Of a stretch of DNA of 64,000 nucleotides, positions 23,801 through 36,179 are shown one piece after another. This stretch comes from Trichoderma breve (lineage: Eukaryota; Ascomycota; Sordariomycetes; Hypocreales; Hypocreaceae): contig NC_079232.1 of assembly GCF_028502605.1 (NCBI RefSeq), forward strand, positions 496,001 through 560,000, read 5' to 3'. The translations under genes were made by a program, and so were the position numbers. Under the pieces are notes generated by a model, which ran no database searches, was not told where the DNA came from, and saw only the letters and a program-made list of their open reading frames with translations. Within the stretch, counting starts at the first letter, position 1. Each line of letters opens with the position of its first letter.

Positions 23801-26800
23801 GGAGCACACCATGGGCCGTAGCACCGCGTCGCATCTTGGCTGACGAAGGCCAAAACATGCAGCAGATGACAAGCATCTTCCATTTCCTTGTGCGGCATCC
23901 TGAACTTTTCTACGACGCTCGCGATAAGTACGCCGTTCTCATCATCACGTCCTTGAGAAAGGTTGCTGCACCGCCAAACCCTTCTCATGAGAGTAAAAAG
24001 CTCGCCCTGAACATGATGTGGCTGATTTGGACCTGGGAACAATGGCGGATCGAGGGCAAAACATCACCTCTTCTGACGACGAGATCGCTATCTGAGTCGC
24101 CGGTTTCGAGGAAACGAAAGCTGGACAGCGGCGATCAACCAATGACATCCCCCTCGGCAACTAGGCAAACAGCGGATCGACCAGAGTATCAAATCCCACC
24201 GCTTTTCCGCCTCAAGATGGTTAAATACTTGGTTGAGTTCATTGCGCAGCTTAACGAAAGGTATCAACTGCCATCGGCTAAGCCCCGTGGATCCCCAGCT
24301 GGTGCTCTTCCGCAGGCCGGACCCAATATGACGGAGCTTTGCAAGAAAGCCATGGCGCTTCTCTACAACCTCGTACAACCCCAATGCTGGGGAGACCTCG
24401 ACCTCGACTTGTTTCCCAACGTCACTGATGTTATCCTTGCTCACGATAGGACACAGGCGGCTCTTAACGCTGATCCAACTGATAAGGAAAAATACGACGA
24501 AAAGTTCCTCACCAACATCATCAATACGCTGCAAGTGGTCCGCATTCTTCTGAACTTCAAGTCGGACGAGTGGATACAAAGGAGCATCGCTCCAATCCAA
24601 AAGGTCTTGGAGAAATGTCTCAAGTCGGAAAATCCAGAAGTTCAAGATTGTCTGCACCTCGCTGACAAGGAGTACGATGATGGACGAGAGCTGAAGTCCA
24701 TCGTTCGACGAATTCTCGATGCGGTGCCTGAAGATACGCCTATGGAGGACGCGGATGCTGAGGGTGAATCCGAGGTTCAAACATCTGAAATTGTTGCCTA
24801 CCTCTCACAGGTAGCAACAGAGCAGATGAACAGCAATCTCTACGTTTCGGGTGTCAACATCTTGTGGTCACTAGGCAATCGCAAGCCTGCCATCATTGAT
24901 CAACATATCCCTTCGCTTATGAAAGCTATGCAGAGCAAGCATGCACGAGAGCATGTACAGCACTACAGCGCCTTGGCGAATCAGGCAACTGGTGTCCAAC
25001 GCACTCAAGAAGCCAACGGCACCACTGGGGAGCTCTCTGCGTATGAGCTTGAGATGCAAACTAAACTGATGATCAAAGAGATCCAAGTCGTGGCATTGAG
25101 GATGGAAACTCTAGGCGACAATCGACGACCTTTCCTAAGCGTTTTGGCGACTCTTGTTGAAAAATCCATGCACATTGAGCTCTGCACGGAAATTTTGGGC
25201 ATGGTAGAAGGTTGGGTTTTTAGATCTGAAGGTACCTGGCCGACACTTAAAGAAAAAACGGCGGTTCTTCATAAGATGTTGTCCTTCGAGCACAGGCAAG
25301 ATCCCACAATGCTTTCTAAGTTTCTGGAGTTGGTGATTCGCATCTACGAGGATCCCAAGATTACCCGGACGGAGTTGACAGTACGGATGGAGCACGCTTT
25401 TCTCATTGGCACAAGAGCTGTTGATGCGGAAATGCGAAATCGTTTCATGGCGATTTTCGACAAGAGCTTGTCCAAGACAGCTAGCATCCGCCTCTCATAC
25501 GTGTTGACGTCGCAAAATTGGGATACTCTTGCGGATTCTTACTGGCTTGCCCAGGCCAACCACCTTTTGCTGGGAGCCGTGGAAATGAATACCAACATAC
25601 AGCTCCATGCTGATGATTTCAAAGTCATCGCCCCATCTCAGCTGGCTGCAGTCTATCCCAAAGACAAGGATACGAGAGAGCCAACCAACATGGTTGACGA
25701 GAAATTCGAGACACTCATGGCTAGCCATCGGCGATTCATGGCCGAGCTGGGAGATGTGAAGGTCCGAGATATTATCGAGCCGTTGACACAACTACAGCAT
25801 ATCGACAACCCGCTGGCTCATCAACTCTGGGTGGTCGTATTCCCAATGTATTGGTCTGCCACTCTGCGAGATGAAAGGCCAGAGCTCCAGCGCGGCATGG
25901 TCGCGCTTCTCACAAAAGACTACCATAGCCGTCAAATAGAGAAGCGTCCCAATGTTGTTCAGTCCTTGATAGAGGGAGCCGCAAAGACTTGGCCAGAGTG
26001 TCGACTTCCTCCGCATGTCTTGAAGTTTGAGGCGAAGACGTACGATGCTTGGTATACAGCCCTCGTACAGCTCGAGAATGCATCGATTAAACCGGGGCCC
26101 GATTCGGCCACTGTCCGCGAGAGCAATCTCGATGCACTGGTGGATCTCTACGCATCTCTGCAGGAAGACGATCTTTTCTACGGGACTTGGCGTCGTCGTT
26201 CTCAGTTTGTAGAGACCAACGCTGGTCTTTCATACGAGCAGAATGGAATGTGGGACAAGGCTCAGAAACTGTACGAGACAGCACAGATCAAAGCCAGAAC
26301 TGGCGTGATCCCGTTCTCTCAAGCCGAATACATGATCTGGGAGGACCACTGGGTCCTTTGTGCTCAAAAGCTGCAGCAATGGGAGATCCTGCAGGATTTT
26401 GCCAAGCACGAGAATTTCCAAGACTTACTTCTCGAATGCGCCTGGCGCAACACGGAAATGTGGCAGGACGAGCAGCACCGCGAGGCTCTGGACAACATCA
26501 TCAAAGGAGTCATGGATGCCCCCACGCCGCGACGAGCCTTCTTCCAGGCGTTCATGTCTCTACTCAAGTTTCACAACCAGCAAGAGGCGGCAACCGACTT
26601 TGCGCGCGTGTGCGACGAAGCTATACAGTTGTCCATTAGGAAATGGCATCAGCTTCCGGTTCGATTGACCAACGCCCATATCCCTCTGCTCCAGAATTTC
26701 CAACAGTTGGTGGAGCTGCATGATGCCAGTGTCATCTGTCAGAGTTTGGCCAACACTAATGCATCTAACCTCGATGTTAAATCCGGAGAGCTCAAGCTGC

Positions 26801-29658
26801 TGCTCGGCGCCTGGCGTGATCGTCTTCCCAACATCTGGGATGACATCACAGCTTGGCAAGACTTGGTAACTTGGAGGCAACACATTTTCAACCTCATCAA
26901 CCAGACATACCTCCAGCTGCTTCCACAGCAAGGCCAGCAAAATGCAGGAGGGGCTTCATTCGCCTACCGTGGCTTCCACGAGACAGCTTGGATCATCAAC
27001 CGCTTCGCTCATGTCGCACGCAAGCACAGCCTACCGGAAGTCTGCATCAACCAACTCAGCCGCATCTACACGCTTCCAAACATAGAAATTCAGGAGGCAT
27101 TCTTGAAACTTCGGGAGCAAGCCCGATGCCATTACGAAAACCCAGAGGAACTGAACAGCGGTTTGGAAGTCATCAACAATACAAACTTGAACTATTTCAA
27201 TCCTCAGCAGAAAGCCGAGTTCTACACCTTGAAGGGCATGTTCCTCGAGAAACTCGAGCTTAAAGAGGAGGCCGACGCAGCTTACGGTACCGCGCTCTAT
27301 TTCGACATTGGAGCGGCCAAGGCTTGGGCAGAGTGGGGATACTTCAACGACAGAAAGTTCAAGGAGGATCCTTTGGATGTAAATGCAGCCAGACAAGCTC
27401 TGACCTCTTACCTCCAAGCCGCAAGCAGCTACAAGAGTGCCAAGTCACGAAAGCTCCTCTCTAGGATCCTATGGCTCCTCAGCTTGGACGATGCTAAGGG
27501 CTCTATTGCTGCTGGATTCGACGACTTCAAAGGCGAGACTCCAACATGGTACTGGATCTCGTTCATTCCTCAGCTATTGACGGGCCTGGGCTACAAAGAG
27601 GCTCCACGTGTCTACCAGATCCTTCTTGGAATCGCAAAGTCATATCCCCAGGCTCTTTACTTCCAACTCAGGACAAACAGGGAAGATATGATGGCTATCA
27701 AGAAAACTCAGGAAGCGAAGGAGAAGGCACGACTACGCAGTCAATCCGCTACAGCTAACGGCAAACCCAGCTCTGCTTCCCCATTGCAGACAAAACAAGA
27801 AGCGCCCAAGGCTGAGGGAGCAGCATCACGCCCAGGTACCGCCAGTGGTGGCGATGCAGCTCACATTAAGACGGAGAATGGCGAGGCGAATGGTGGCACG
27901 GCATCAGCAACGCCCGCACCGGCACCGGCAGGCCAAGAGCAATCTCAGGCTCTCGCTCAAAGTGGTCAAGCGCAGGCCCAGCCAGCAGCTCAAAACCAGA
28001 AGAGACCGCCGTGGGAATTGACTGAGGAAGTCATGTCAGTGCTCAAGACGGCTTTCCCACTGCTGGCGCTGTCCATGGAGACTATGGTTGATCAGATTCA
28101 AAAGCACTTTAAATGTCCTCCAGACGAAGATGCATACCGCCTCATTGTCGCACTGCTTAACGATGCCTTGACGTACGTGAGCAGAACCCCTGCGTCTTTT
28201 GCCAAGAGCGTCAAGCTTCCCTCTGCCACGGAGACGAACATTACGCGGTTTGCCGAGACGATCTTGCCCAACCATATAAAGAAGTCGTTTGAGGCCGATT
28301 TTGTCGAGGTGAAGCCGACCATGTATGAGTACATCCACAAGCTGAGGCGCTGGAGGACCAAATTTGAAGAGAAGCTGGATCGTCGGATCGTGCACACGCC
28401 TCTCGAAGCCTTTTCACCCCACCTCAGCGAGTTCCGATACCAAAAGTTTGATGAGGTGGAGATTCCTGGACAATATCTTCAGCACAAGGACAAGAACCAG
28501 GACTTTATTCGGATAGAACGATTCCTGCCCAATGTCGATTTAATACGCTCAGTTAATGCCTCGTATCGCAGACTCAAGATGCGTGGTCACGATGGTAGCA
28601 TTCACTCATGGGCTGTGCAGCATCCGGCCGCTAGACACTGTCGCCGAGAGGAAAAGATTCTACAGCTCTTTAGGCATCTCAACCAGACTCTGAGTCGCAA
28701 GAAGGAGAGCCGGCGACGAGACTTGCAGTTCACCCTACCGCTGATGGTTCCCTTGGCACCACACATAAGAATCGTGCAAGAAGATACCTCATACATTACG
28801 CTGCATGGAGTCTACGAAGACCACTGTAGGCGTATGGGTATGTCGAAGGATGAGCCGGTTTTGTTTACGCTGGAGAAACTTCGAGGCGTGCTCGAGTCCA
28901 AGGGAGGACAGGTAAGCTATTCCGCAGAGGGAGAATGTCTGGCGAAGACGATGGCTAACGCAAGAAATCAACAGACCAAGCCCGAATTAACGCCCACGGC
29001 GCGACTGGAGGTGTTCAATGCCATCCAGGAGAAGTGGGTGCCGCCGACGGTGGCACTAGAGTATTTCCAACAGGCCTTCCCACAATTTGCCGAGTTCTGG
29101 CTGTTCCGAAGACAATTCTCATACCAGCTGTCGGCGTTGACGTTTATGACTTACATCTTGTACATGCATAACCGATACCCGGCCAAGATGAACATTGCTC
29201 GTGGGTCGGGCAACATCTGGGGCTCTGAGCTCATGTCGTTTATGAGCGCTTCCAAGCCGTTCTTCCACAACCCAGAGCCAGTACCCTTCCGGTTGACGCC
29301 AAACCTGCAGACTCTCATGGGCCCTCTGGCCATGGAGGGAATATTCGCTTGCTCAGTTATGGCCATTGCACGGTGCTTGACGGAGCCGGAGCATGAGCTT
29401 GAGCATGCGCTGACCTTGTTTGTGAGGGACGAGATGATGTTCTGGCTGATGAATAGCCACCGCAGCGGAATCAGCGAAAACCAGCTACGCGACTCAGTGC
29501 AGCTCAACAGCGACTCGATAGTGAAGCGTGCCATCAGCCTCGCCCACAACCCGTCGGGCAATTTGCCTGCAAACCAAACAGTCATTGACGCTATCGCCAA
29601 GGCTGTAAACCCCATGAATTTGGCGCAGTGCGATGCATTGTGGATGCCATATCTTTAA
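17840..29658 (+). CDS. TRA1: Tra1, PIKK-family pseudokinase scaffold of SAGA and NuA4 (3864 aa)
   Basis: Exons 17840-17894, 18002-18159, 18214-28911 and 28975-29658 splice in frame to 3865 codons. Start is ATG 17840 ([10 protein letters not shown]); an out-of-frame ATG lies at 17832. Known role: the activator-binding subunit of the SAGA and NuA4 histone acetyltransferase complexes in the nucleus. Most of the protein is helical HEAT/TPR solenoid. The FAT domain covers roughly residues 2500-3200, followed by a disordered Gln/Ala/Pro insert (about 3243-3330), a PI3K-like domain and the C-terminal FATC ending WMPYL. The kinase-like region lacks the usual HRD and DFG catalytic motifs ([12 protein letters not shown] lies where the catalytic loop would be), as expected for Tra1/TRRAP. 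Length is normal. The 63-nt last intron has no stop and is a multiple of three. Confidence 0.95.
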
Positions 29659-31224
29659 GTCCAACATAGATGGTCTTTTTTCTTTCTTGTTTCCATATTT
29701 TCATTTTTTTTCTATTTCTATTTCTACTTCTTTCCAGATGTATCTGACATAAAGCTGAAATCGGATATATCAGATGGAGGTGAGAAGGGGAGGGAGACGA
29801 ATATGGAGAATCTCAACCTTTGTGCGATGACATTCAGCAAGGCGTTTGAGGAAGGGGGGAGGATTTCGTGTTTTTTTACTTTTGCTTATCATGTATTAAT
29901 CCCCAATTTTTCTTTTTTTAACTTTCCCTAGGCCTGGGTGGAAGAGGCGGAACGCGTCATGACAGGCTACTGGGAATTATTGTTGATGAGAAATGTGGTT
30001 TACAGGCTCAGTTATGAGTTCAGGAAGAGCATAGAATTGGTAAAAAAATCTCTACGATTAATTTTTTTCAATGGTTGATGAGGACGAAGTGAAATGGGAA
30101 GATGATTTGATGCTGAAGAATTAATATTAATTGCTGATTTATTGACGGCTTTGTCGAACGTGCTTTGTTGTGTAAAAGACGTAATCCAAAATCGTGAGCA
30201 ATGTTGATATTTAGAAACGTGAGAAACGAAGAGACTATCTTCAAAGGGCCAATGTCAGTAAGATAATAACATCCATCTGGAGGAAATGCACAAGCACTGG
30301 TTTACTTGGTAGAACTTTTAGCTACAGTCGCGGGCGCGTGTTCATTATAGTAGGCACAGCTGTCTCTTATTTTCCTTAGGCATGACTCGGGTTTCCCCTC
30401 CATCTCTTTGGCTGTTGAGATAAACCATCATTTGTCAAGATTTGTAAAGCTGACATGGAGGATCTAGTCCAGCTATTAGACTAGAGCTCAAGATAGTATT
30501 CCAAATCTCGCTGAACACCCTAGTCGATCGATGCATATGAAATAGCTTCTTCGCATTCGCTTGCTGACATTGTTCTAACCGAAATGCTCCAGTATGTAGT
30601 CTTTCAATTCCAATCAACTGCCTCCAGCATCTCCGCCCGCGCGGGTTCCGGCTTCGGGCCAAAGAGTTCCTAGTTTTCCACTGGCAAATGAAAAAACGAT
30701 GGCGCCTCAACTAAATAACCCGGTCGATCTCCTCCGCATTTTCCAGCGTGGAAACTCGTAGCCACCACGGCCCACAACGGGCCGAGGTTCCATCCGGGTT
30801 CTTGATAAGGGAATTCTGGAGAGGAAAAAACAAGGTGATGACAGGTTCCAGGAACCACTTGTTCGTATTACCGTACATACATGTGTCAGCGTGGGATTCG
30901 GGGTTAATTGGTCGGGGCTAAGAGAGACAATGCATGCAGAGATGAATTTTGTGTCGAAAAACCGAGCAGGGGAAAGACGGTGAGGAGGAGAAGCCCGGAA
31001 TTGATACAAAAGAGGGGAGGGGCTCGTCGTTTGGCGGCTTGTTGGGTGTAAGGTTGGGTGTGTGTGGGTGCCTCGGCTCATTTCCTCTTGTTTAAGCTAT
31101 ATAAGAGGAGAGTGCATAGTATATATTTTAATGGGATTTGTTGAATCTAGAGAGACTTGATTAGAGCAATTGTTATTACATTTCACTTTTGATTTGAGAG
31201 AAGTCCTTAGAATACGACGACGCA
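29659..31224. other. Intergenic between TRA1 and the AACS gene
   Basis: T-rich 3' flank of TRA1 followed by the upstream region of the acetoacetyl-CoA synthetase gene. No gene seen; open frames near 30435-31081 on the minus strand lack protein-like composition. Confidence 0.6.
31098..31105 (+). promoter_or_regulatory. TATA-like element of the AACS gene
   Basis: TATATAAG lies 120 bp upstream of the ATG at 31225, a usual spacing for a fungal TATA box with a short leader. Confidence 0.5.
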
Positions 31225-33651
31225 ATGGCTAGCACCAACTTTGACAAGTTGCCGCGGAAGCTGTGGGAGCATCCTGACCGCGAGAGCACCCGCATGTGGC
31301 AGTTCATGCAGGATGTTAACAAGAGATATAATCTGAATCTGCAGGTCAGTGTTGATTACTATTTAGCGAGTTCGGCATAAGGTGTAGACGTATCTTTATA
31401 TCGAGCCCATGCTCACGATGATTCTCACAGTCATTCACTCAACTCTATAAATGGTCATGCGCACACCGCAGCGACTTTTATCGGCAACTCTGGGAATTCA
31501 TACCTTACATCCATGAGGGCACATACACTCGCGTAGTGGACGAATCCATCCCCATAACCGGAGTGCCGCGATGGTTCGAAGGCGTGCGCCTGAACTGGGC
31601 GGAAAACGCACTCTACTCACGAGATACCTCATCGTCATCAACTGAAGCCCTGTGTAAGCTAAACAAAGAAGACGACAAGATTGCATTCACAGAGGTCCGA
31701 GAGGGCAACACCGACATTCGACATGTTACCTGGGGAGAGCTACGCCAGGATGTTGCGGCACTGGCGGCAGCGCTGAAAGAACGAGGGCTGCAGAAAGGGG
31801 ATCGAGTGGTTATTGTTGGAGGACACTCGTATAGGACGTATGTGGTGTTTATGGCGACGGTGTGGTTGGGTGGAATCTTTAGTAGCAGTTCGACTGATAT
31901 GGGAGTCGGTGGGTTGCTGCAGAGGGCAGTGCAGGTGAATCCAAAGGTGAGATCGAATATTCATGTCTTTTGGGGTTTGATCTGGAGAACTGTGAGACGT
32001 GATTGGGATGAGACTGATGTTGGTTATAGTTCGTCTTCTTTGACGATGGCACCTTATACAACGGCAAGACCATCGATCTGAGACCCAACATTCGCGGCAT
32101 GATGGAGGGCATGTCCGAATGCGACAACCTGCAATCATTCATCATCATCCAACGCTTCGCCAAACCATTCGACACAAGCTCCATCCCCAAGACAGAACGA
32201 TTCGAAAGCTTCCTCCAAGCCGGCGCCAACAAATCCCGTCCCGCAGCCGTGAGAGTCGAATTCATGGACCCTTCCATCATCGTCTACTCATCCGGCACAA
32301 CAGGCACGCCCAAAGCCCTCGTCCACGCAGTCGGCACCGTCTTCATCTCCTCCAGCAGAGACGTCCTGCACCGAAACTACGGCCCCACGGACGTAGGCCT
32401 GCAATACACCACCACCGGATGGATCATGTACTTGTCGAGCGTGGCCATAACCATTTACGGCGCTCGGTGCGTTGCGTACGACGGATCGCCGCTGGTGCCG
32501 GATCCAAAGGTGCTGCTGAAGATTGCGGAGGAGCAGAAGGTGACGGTGATGGGGGTGAGTCCGCGGTGGTTGGGGGAGTTGATGAAGAGGGGGGTTGTGC
32601 CGCGGGAGGAGTTTGATTTGGGGAACTTGAGGATGGTGACTTCGACGGGGATGGTGTTGCCGGACCAGATGTTTGAGTGGTTCTACGATACGGCGTTTCC
32701 GAAGAGGGCGCAGTTGGCGAACATCTCTGGCGGGACAGATATCGTGAGTTTTCTTTCTTTTCTGCATCATCTCTCTTCTCGTCTTCCCTGTGCTAATGGT
32801 TATTCAACACAGGCCGGCTGTTTTGGCCAGGAAAACCCCCTTGACCCTGTTTACGTTGGTGGCTGCCAAGGTCCTGTTCTTGGAATTCCCATCGCCGCCT
32901 ACGACCACGATCTCCCCGAAGGTAGTCCCGGAACTCCCCTCCCACATGGCACGCCCGGTGATCTCGTTGCTACGGCGGCCTTCCCCAACATGCCCGTCTT
33001 CCTGTGGAACGACGGCCCCGGTCCGGCTCCGGGACCGAAATACCGAGCCGCATACTTTGAGCGCTTCGCCGGCGCCTGGGCCCAAGGCGACTTTTGCGCA
33101 ATGAACCCGCATACGGGCGCGGTTCTCATGCTGGGCCGGTCCGATGGTGTGCTGAATCCGAGCGGCATTCGTTTTGGCAGTGCGGATATCTATGCGGTGC
33201 TGGAGAGGTGCTTCCCGATTGAGATTGCTGATAGTTTATGTGTGGGACAGAGGAGGCAGCAGGATTTGGATGAGCGGGTGGTGTTGTTTGTCTTGATGAA
33301 GCCGGGGCTTACGTTGGACTTGAAGTTGGTGAGGAGGATAAAGGATGCGATTGCGGAGGGACTGACAAAGAGACATGTGCCCAAGTATGTCTTTGAGATT
33401 CCCGAAATACCGGTATGTTATTCTTCTTCTTTTCCTCTATTCTTACCCAGGTTGTTGTGTATGTGAGATGCTGACATGTATTGGTGGGATAGACTACTGT
33501 GAATGGCAAAAAGGTCGAGACGCCGGTGAAGAGCATCATCTCGGGCAGGGCGATCAAGCCGAGCGGAACGCTTTTGAATCCGCAGTGTCTGCAACACTTT
33601 TACCAGTACCAGAAGATTGAAGAGCTGGTGGAGCCACGGGCGAAGCTGTAG
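31225..33651 (+). CDS. Acetoacetyl-CoA synthetase (acyl-adenylate superfamily, 702 aa)
   Basis: Five exons: 31225-31344, 31431-31946, 32030-32743, 32813-33412 and 33493-33651, in frame (703 codons). The enzyme activates acetoacetate (ATP + acetoacetate + CoA) in the cytosol, feeding ketone-body carbon to acetyl-CoA and sterol/lipid synthesis. The N-terminal segment (KLWEHPDRESTRMWQF) is the ACS-type N-terminal domain, placing it with AACS rather than general ligases. The adenylate motif YSSGTTGTPK is at residues 298-307. Later motifs include TSTGMVLP, ISGGTDI, GRSDGVLN near the hinge and NGKKVE at about 654-659 with the C-terminal catalytic Lys. Length fits AACS (about 650-700). The 69-nt third intron (32744-32812) has no stop and would be read through if retained. 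Confidence 0.92.
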
Positions 33652-33824
33652 ATATCTAGATTTGCAAGTCAAACTGTAAATGATATTACAATCTCATCAA
33701 ATTATTCCTTGAGTCTCCGTGAGATGAGTTCAAGTGTGTCCATTCGCTGTGCCATACTATTGTTACAAATTGTGTTATTACAGCAACATCCTTGCTCCCC
33801 CTTTTCCGCCTCACCCAGCTTGCC

Positions 33825-34367
33825 TCAAATGCCCTTCCTCTCCCCCTTCTTGTCCTTTTCAACAAACTTGCCCCCATTGATGCCATATCTCCACGCCATA
33901 TACCCAATCATCCCTCCCACGCTCCCAATCCCCGCGGCCCCAGCAACACCACGCCACCCCAACTTCGCAGGTCCTCCCGCTCCCCTGACGCCCATCAAAC
34001 CCGTTGCCAGCAACGCCCCTCCCATGCCTCCATACGTCCAGTCGTCCGTCTCAAGCTGGCCCCTGTTCTCCAGCAATCTCCAGCTCCGATCTTGCCACTC
34101 GATGGGTTCCCGGCCCCACATCCGCGCCGTGAGGCCCACGCCGACGATGGCGGTGGTGATGATTGTGCTGCGGGTTGCTGAAAGGAGAAGTTTCTCGGAT
34201 AGAGGGCCGGGACGGCGGAGTGAGGGGATGGATTGGCGGACGCTGGTTATGACGAGGCCGATGATGCTGCCGGTGGTGACGGCGCGGGTGAGGACGTGAG
34301 TTGTGAGGATGACGTGGGAGAGAGGCTGGTCTTCAGCGTATGGTGTGTGAGGGAAGTAGCGAGACAT
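33825..34367 (-). CDS. Small fungal multipass membrane protein (180 aa), possibly DUF1757
   Basis: Single exon from ATG 34367 to the stop at 33825. It begins MSRYFPHTPYAEDQPLSH and has about four hydrophobic segments, including TTGSIIGLVITSV, STIITTAIVGVGLTA, a Gly-rich GGMGGALLATGLMGV and AGIGSVGGMIGYMAW. A basic, Lys-rich tail ends KKGERKGI. The conserved-looking polar loop WGREPIEWQDRSWRLL lies between TM2 and TM3. This resembles uncharacterised fungal proteins I associate with DUF1757; the link is from memory and not certain. Mitochondrial inner-membrane location is plausible but unproven. It converges with the AACS gene (173 bp between stops). Confidence 0.7.
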   Translation of the reverse strand: MSRYFPHTPYAEDQPLSHVILTTHVLTRAVTTGSIIGLVITSVRQSIPSLRRPGPLSEKLLLSATRSTIITTAIVGVGLTARMWGREPIEWQDRSWRLLENRGQLETDDWTYGGMGGALLATGLMGVRGAGGPAKLGWRGVAGAAGIGSVGGMIGYMAWRYGINGGKFVEKDKKGERKGI

Positions 34368-36179
34368 GGCTGATGAGTTTTGGCGGCTTCAATCTGATTT
34401 TTTCTTTCTCTTCTCCTTCTTATTCTCCTTCTGTCTCTTGAGATTGAATTGGTTGTCGTGAGTTGTTGAAGTAGAGTTGCCGAGTTGGGCTCAATTACAC
34501 GCAAGTCCTCTCTCATAAGCTGTGGCGGAACAGTTCATTGACACAAGCAGTTGCTTCGTCAAGTTGCGTGAGCTCAATCAATCATGAAGAGAATTCAGAA
34601 CCTCGTTTTGTCTCAGCTGAGAGAATTTATACAGCTTCCGCATAAACGACAACTCGCATCGCAACACCGAGTGACGCAATCAGCTGATTAGGCTCAACTC
34701 CTTCTCGGATTCGCTTAGTCCATGGCTTATCCCGCAGAAGCTACTGCTAACGTTGGCGTAACGCTCCATCCGAGGTACCCGTGTTTGTATGGCCTCTCTC
34801 GCGTGAGATCATGTACTCGGTACGCACAATCTGGGTATCTCTTTCGAGGGCCACTAAAGGCTCATTGTTTGGCACATGGCGATTGTAGCAATTGAATCTT
34901 TTTCGCAGCCAATTGACGGCTGTTCTCCCTGCTGTCCATCGTGTCTTTAATTGTATCTTTATTTTTCCAGCCAATCGAAGCACCGCTAATTGCAATGTTA
35001 GAAAGAATTCTGGTGCGAGGATCCGTTTAACTTACGTCAGCTTATATGGACTGGTAGTGGTACCTCGCATCAACTACCGAATATGGTGAACTTGGCATCG
35101 AAAAGAAGTACAAAATCAGCTTCGCGGAGGCAATCCAGCGGTTTAAATATCGCTACGAGTCTCCCCGGAGCAAGGCAAATCCTCAATTGTAATCAATATG
35201 ACAGAAATACCACCTTGGATGACGCCATTTCTACTCCTTACATAACGCTCACCTTGCAGCATCAAAGCCTCAATTTGCAGTACCGCCAGTATGTATAAGC
35301 GGTGTCGGATTATTATCCTACACACATACATACGACAAACACGCCACTACCGCTCAGCCCTGTCAGGGCAGAACAATAGGCAGAACCAGCCGTGCGGGGA
35401 TTCCATGGATTCACGATTACATACTGCTACTACGTAGTATTATCCTCTTACTATATTTCCAGAGCTTGAACGAATCGCGGGGAAGCTTAACCGGCTCGAC
35501 ACCCCATTCGCGGAATCTCGCTGTTGCGACGCTTGGCGGGAGAAAACATGATTCGGCCCGAGAGGTGGATAGGCCAACGGATATAGCTTCGCTTGGGCTT
35601 TTTGTCTCCAGGGATACTGTCACTCACTACTGGCATACGGGCATCGAACAGCTGTCGGAGTCTGTTCCGGTCAATTGGTTCTTCAGCAGACGCTGGGCGG
35701 TCTACGAGTATGTCAATTGCTGTCTTACTTGCATATTCACCACTCATCAACAAAGAAAAAAAGGGGGGAGATGGGACACCGCCTTGAATAAACAACGTTC
35801 GGATTGGCCCGCCGTTACTGATGGAGCTGAGAAAAAAAAAAGTCAAGACTCAAGCCATCATCGTCATATTCCCGTTTGGGTAGGTGATGTGACAATCCCC
35901 TCAGGGCCGAGATGAACCGATGCATCGACTAGCAAGGGACAGGGTTGCACCACATTATGCGGGGAGACGCAAAATGTAGGAACAAGGTCCCCAGAATCAA
36001 GTGTTAAGTAATATCGAAAAAGAAAAGCTCATCCGGGTCCCAAGCTTCGAGCAATAGGGCTCCCCAGGGGGCGGGGGGCGAGGCTATATAAATGGCATCA
36101 TCACCGCATCTCGACAATTGGAACTTCCTCTTTCTCTCTTAAGCTGCTTTTTTCTTGGGACATCTTTGACGGTTACGCC
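34368..36179. other. Intergenic, divergent upstream regions
   Basis: Region between the DUF1757-like gene and the GH79 gene. The 450-base open frame at 35466-35915 has no splice structure and uneven composition, and is opposed by an open frame on the other strand; I do not call it. The last 120 bp form the GH79 promoter. Confidence 0.55.
36061..36092 (+). promoter_or_regulatory. GH79 promoter: G/C-box cluster and TATA box
   Basis: A CCCC/GGGG-rich block (36061-36082) contains GCGGGG, a match to the SYGGRG site of the carbon-repressor CreA/Cre1. It is followed at 36085-36092 by TATATAAA, 88 bp upstream of the ATG. The TATA call is good; Cre1 control is inference from the motif and gene class. 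Confidence 0.5.

Noticed and set aside
35466..35915. 149-codon plus-strand open frame upstream of the GH79 gene
   Set aside because: A similar-length open frame lies on the opposite strand, composition is uneven and low-complexity poly-A/G tracts occur inside; no start context or splice evidence.
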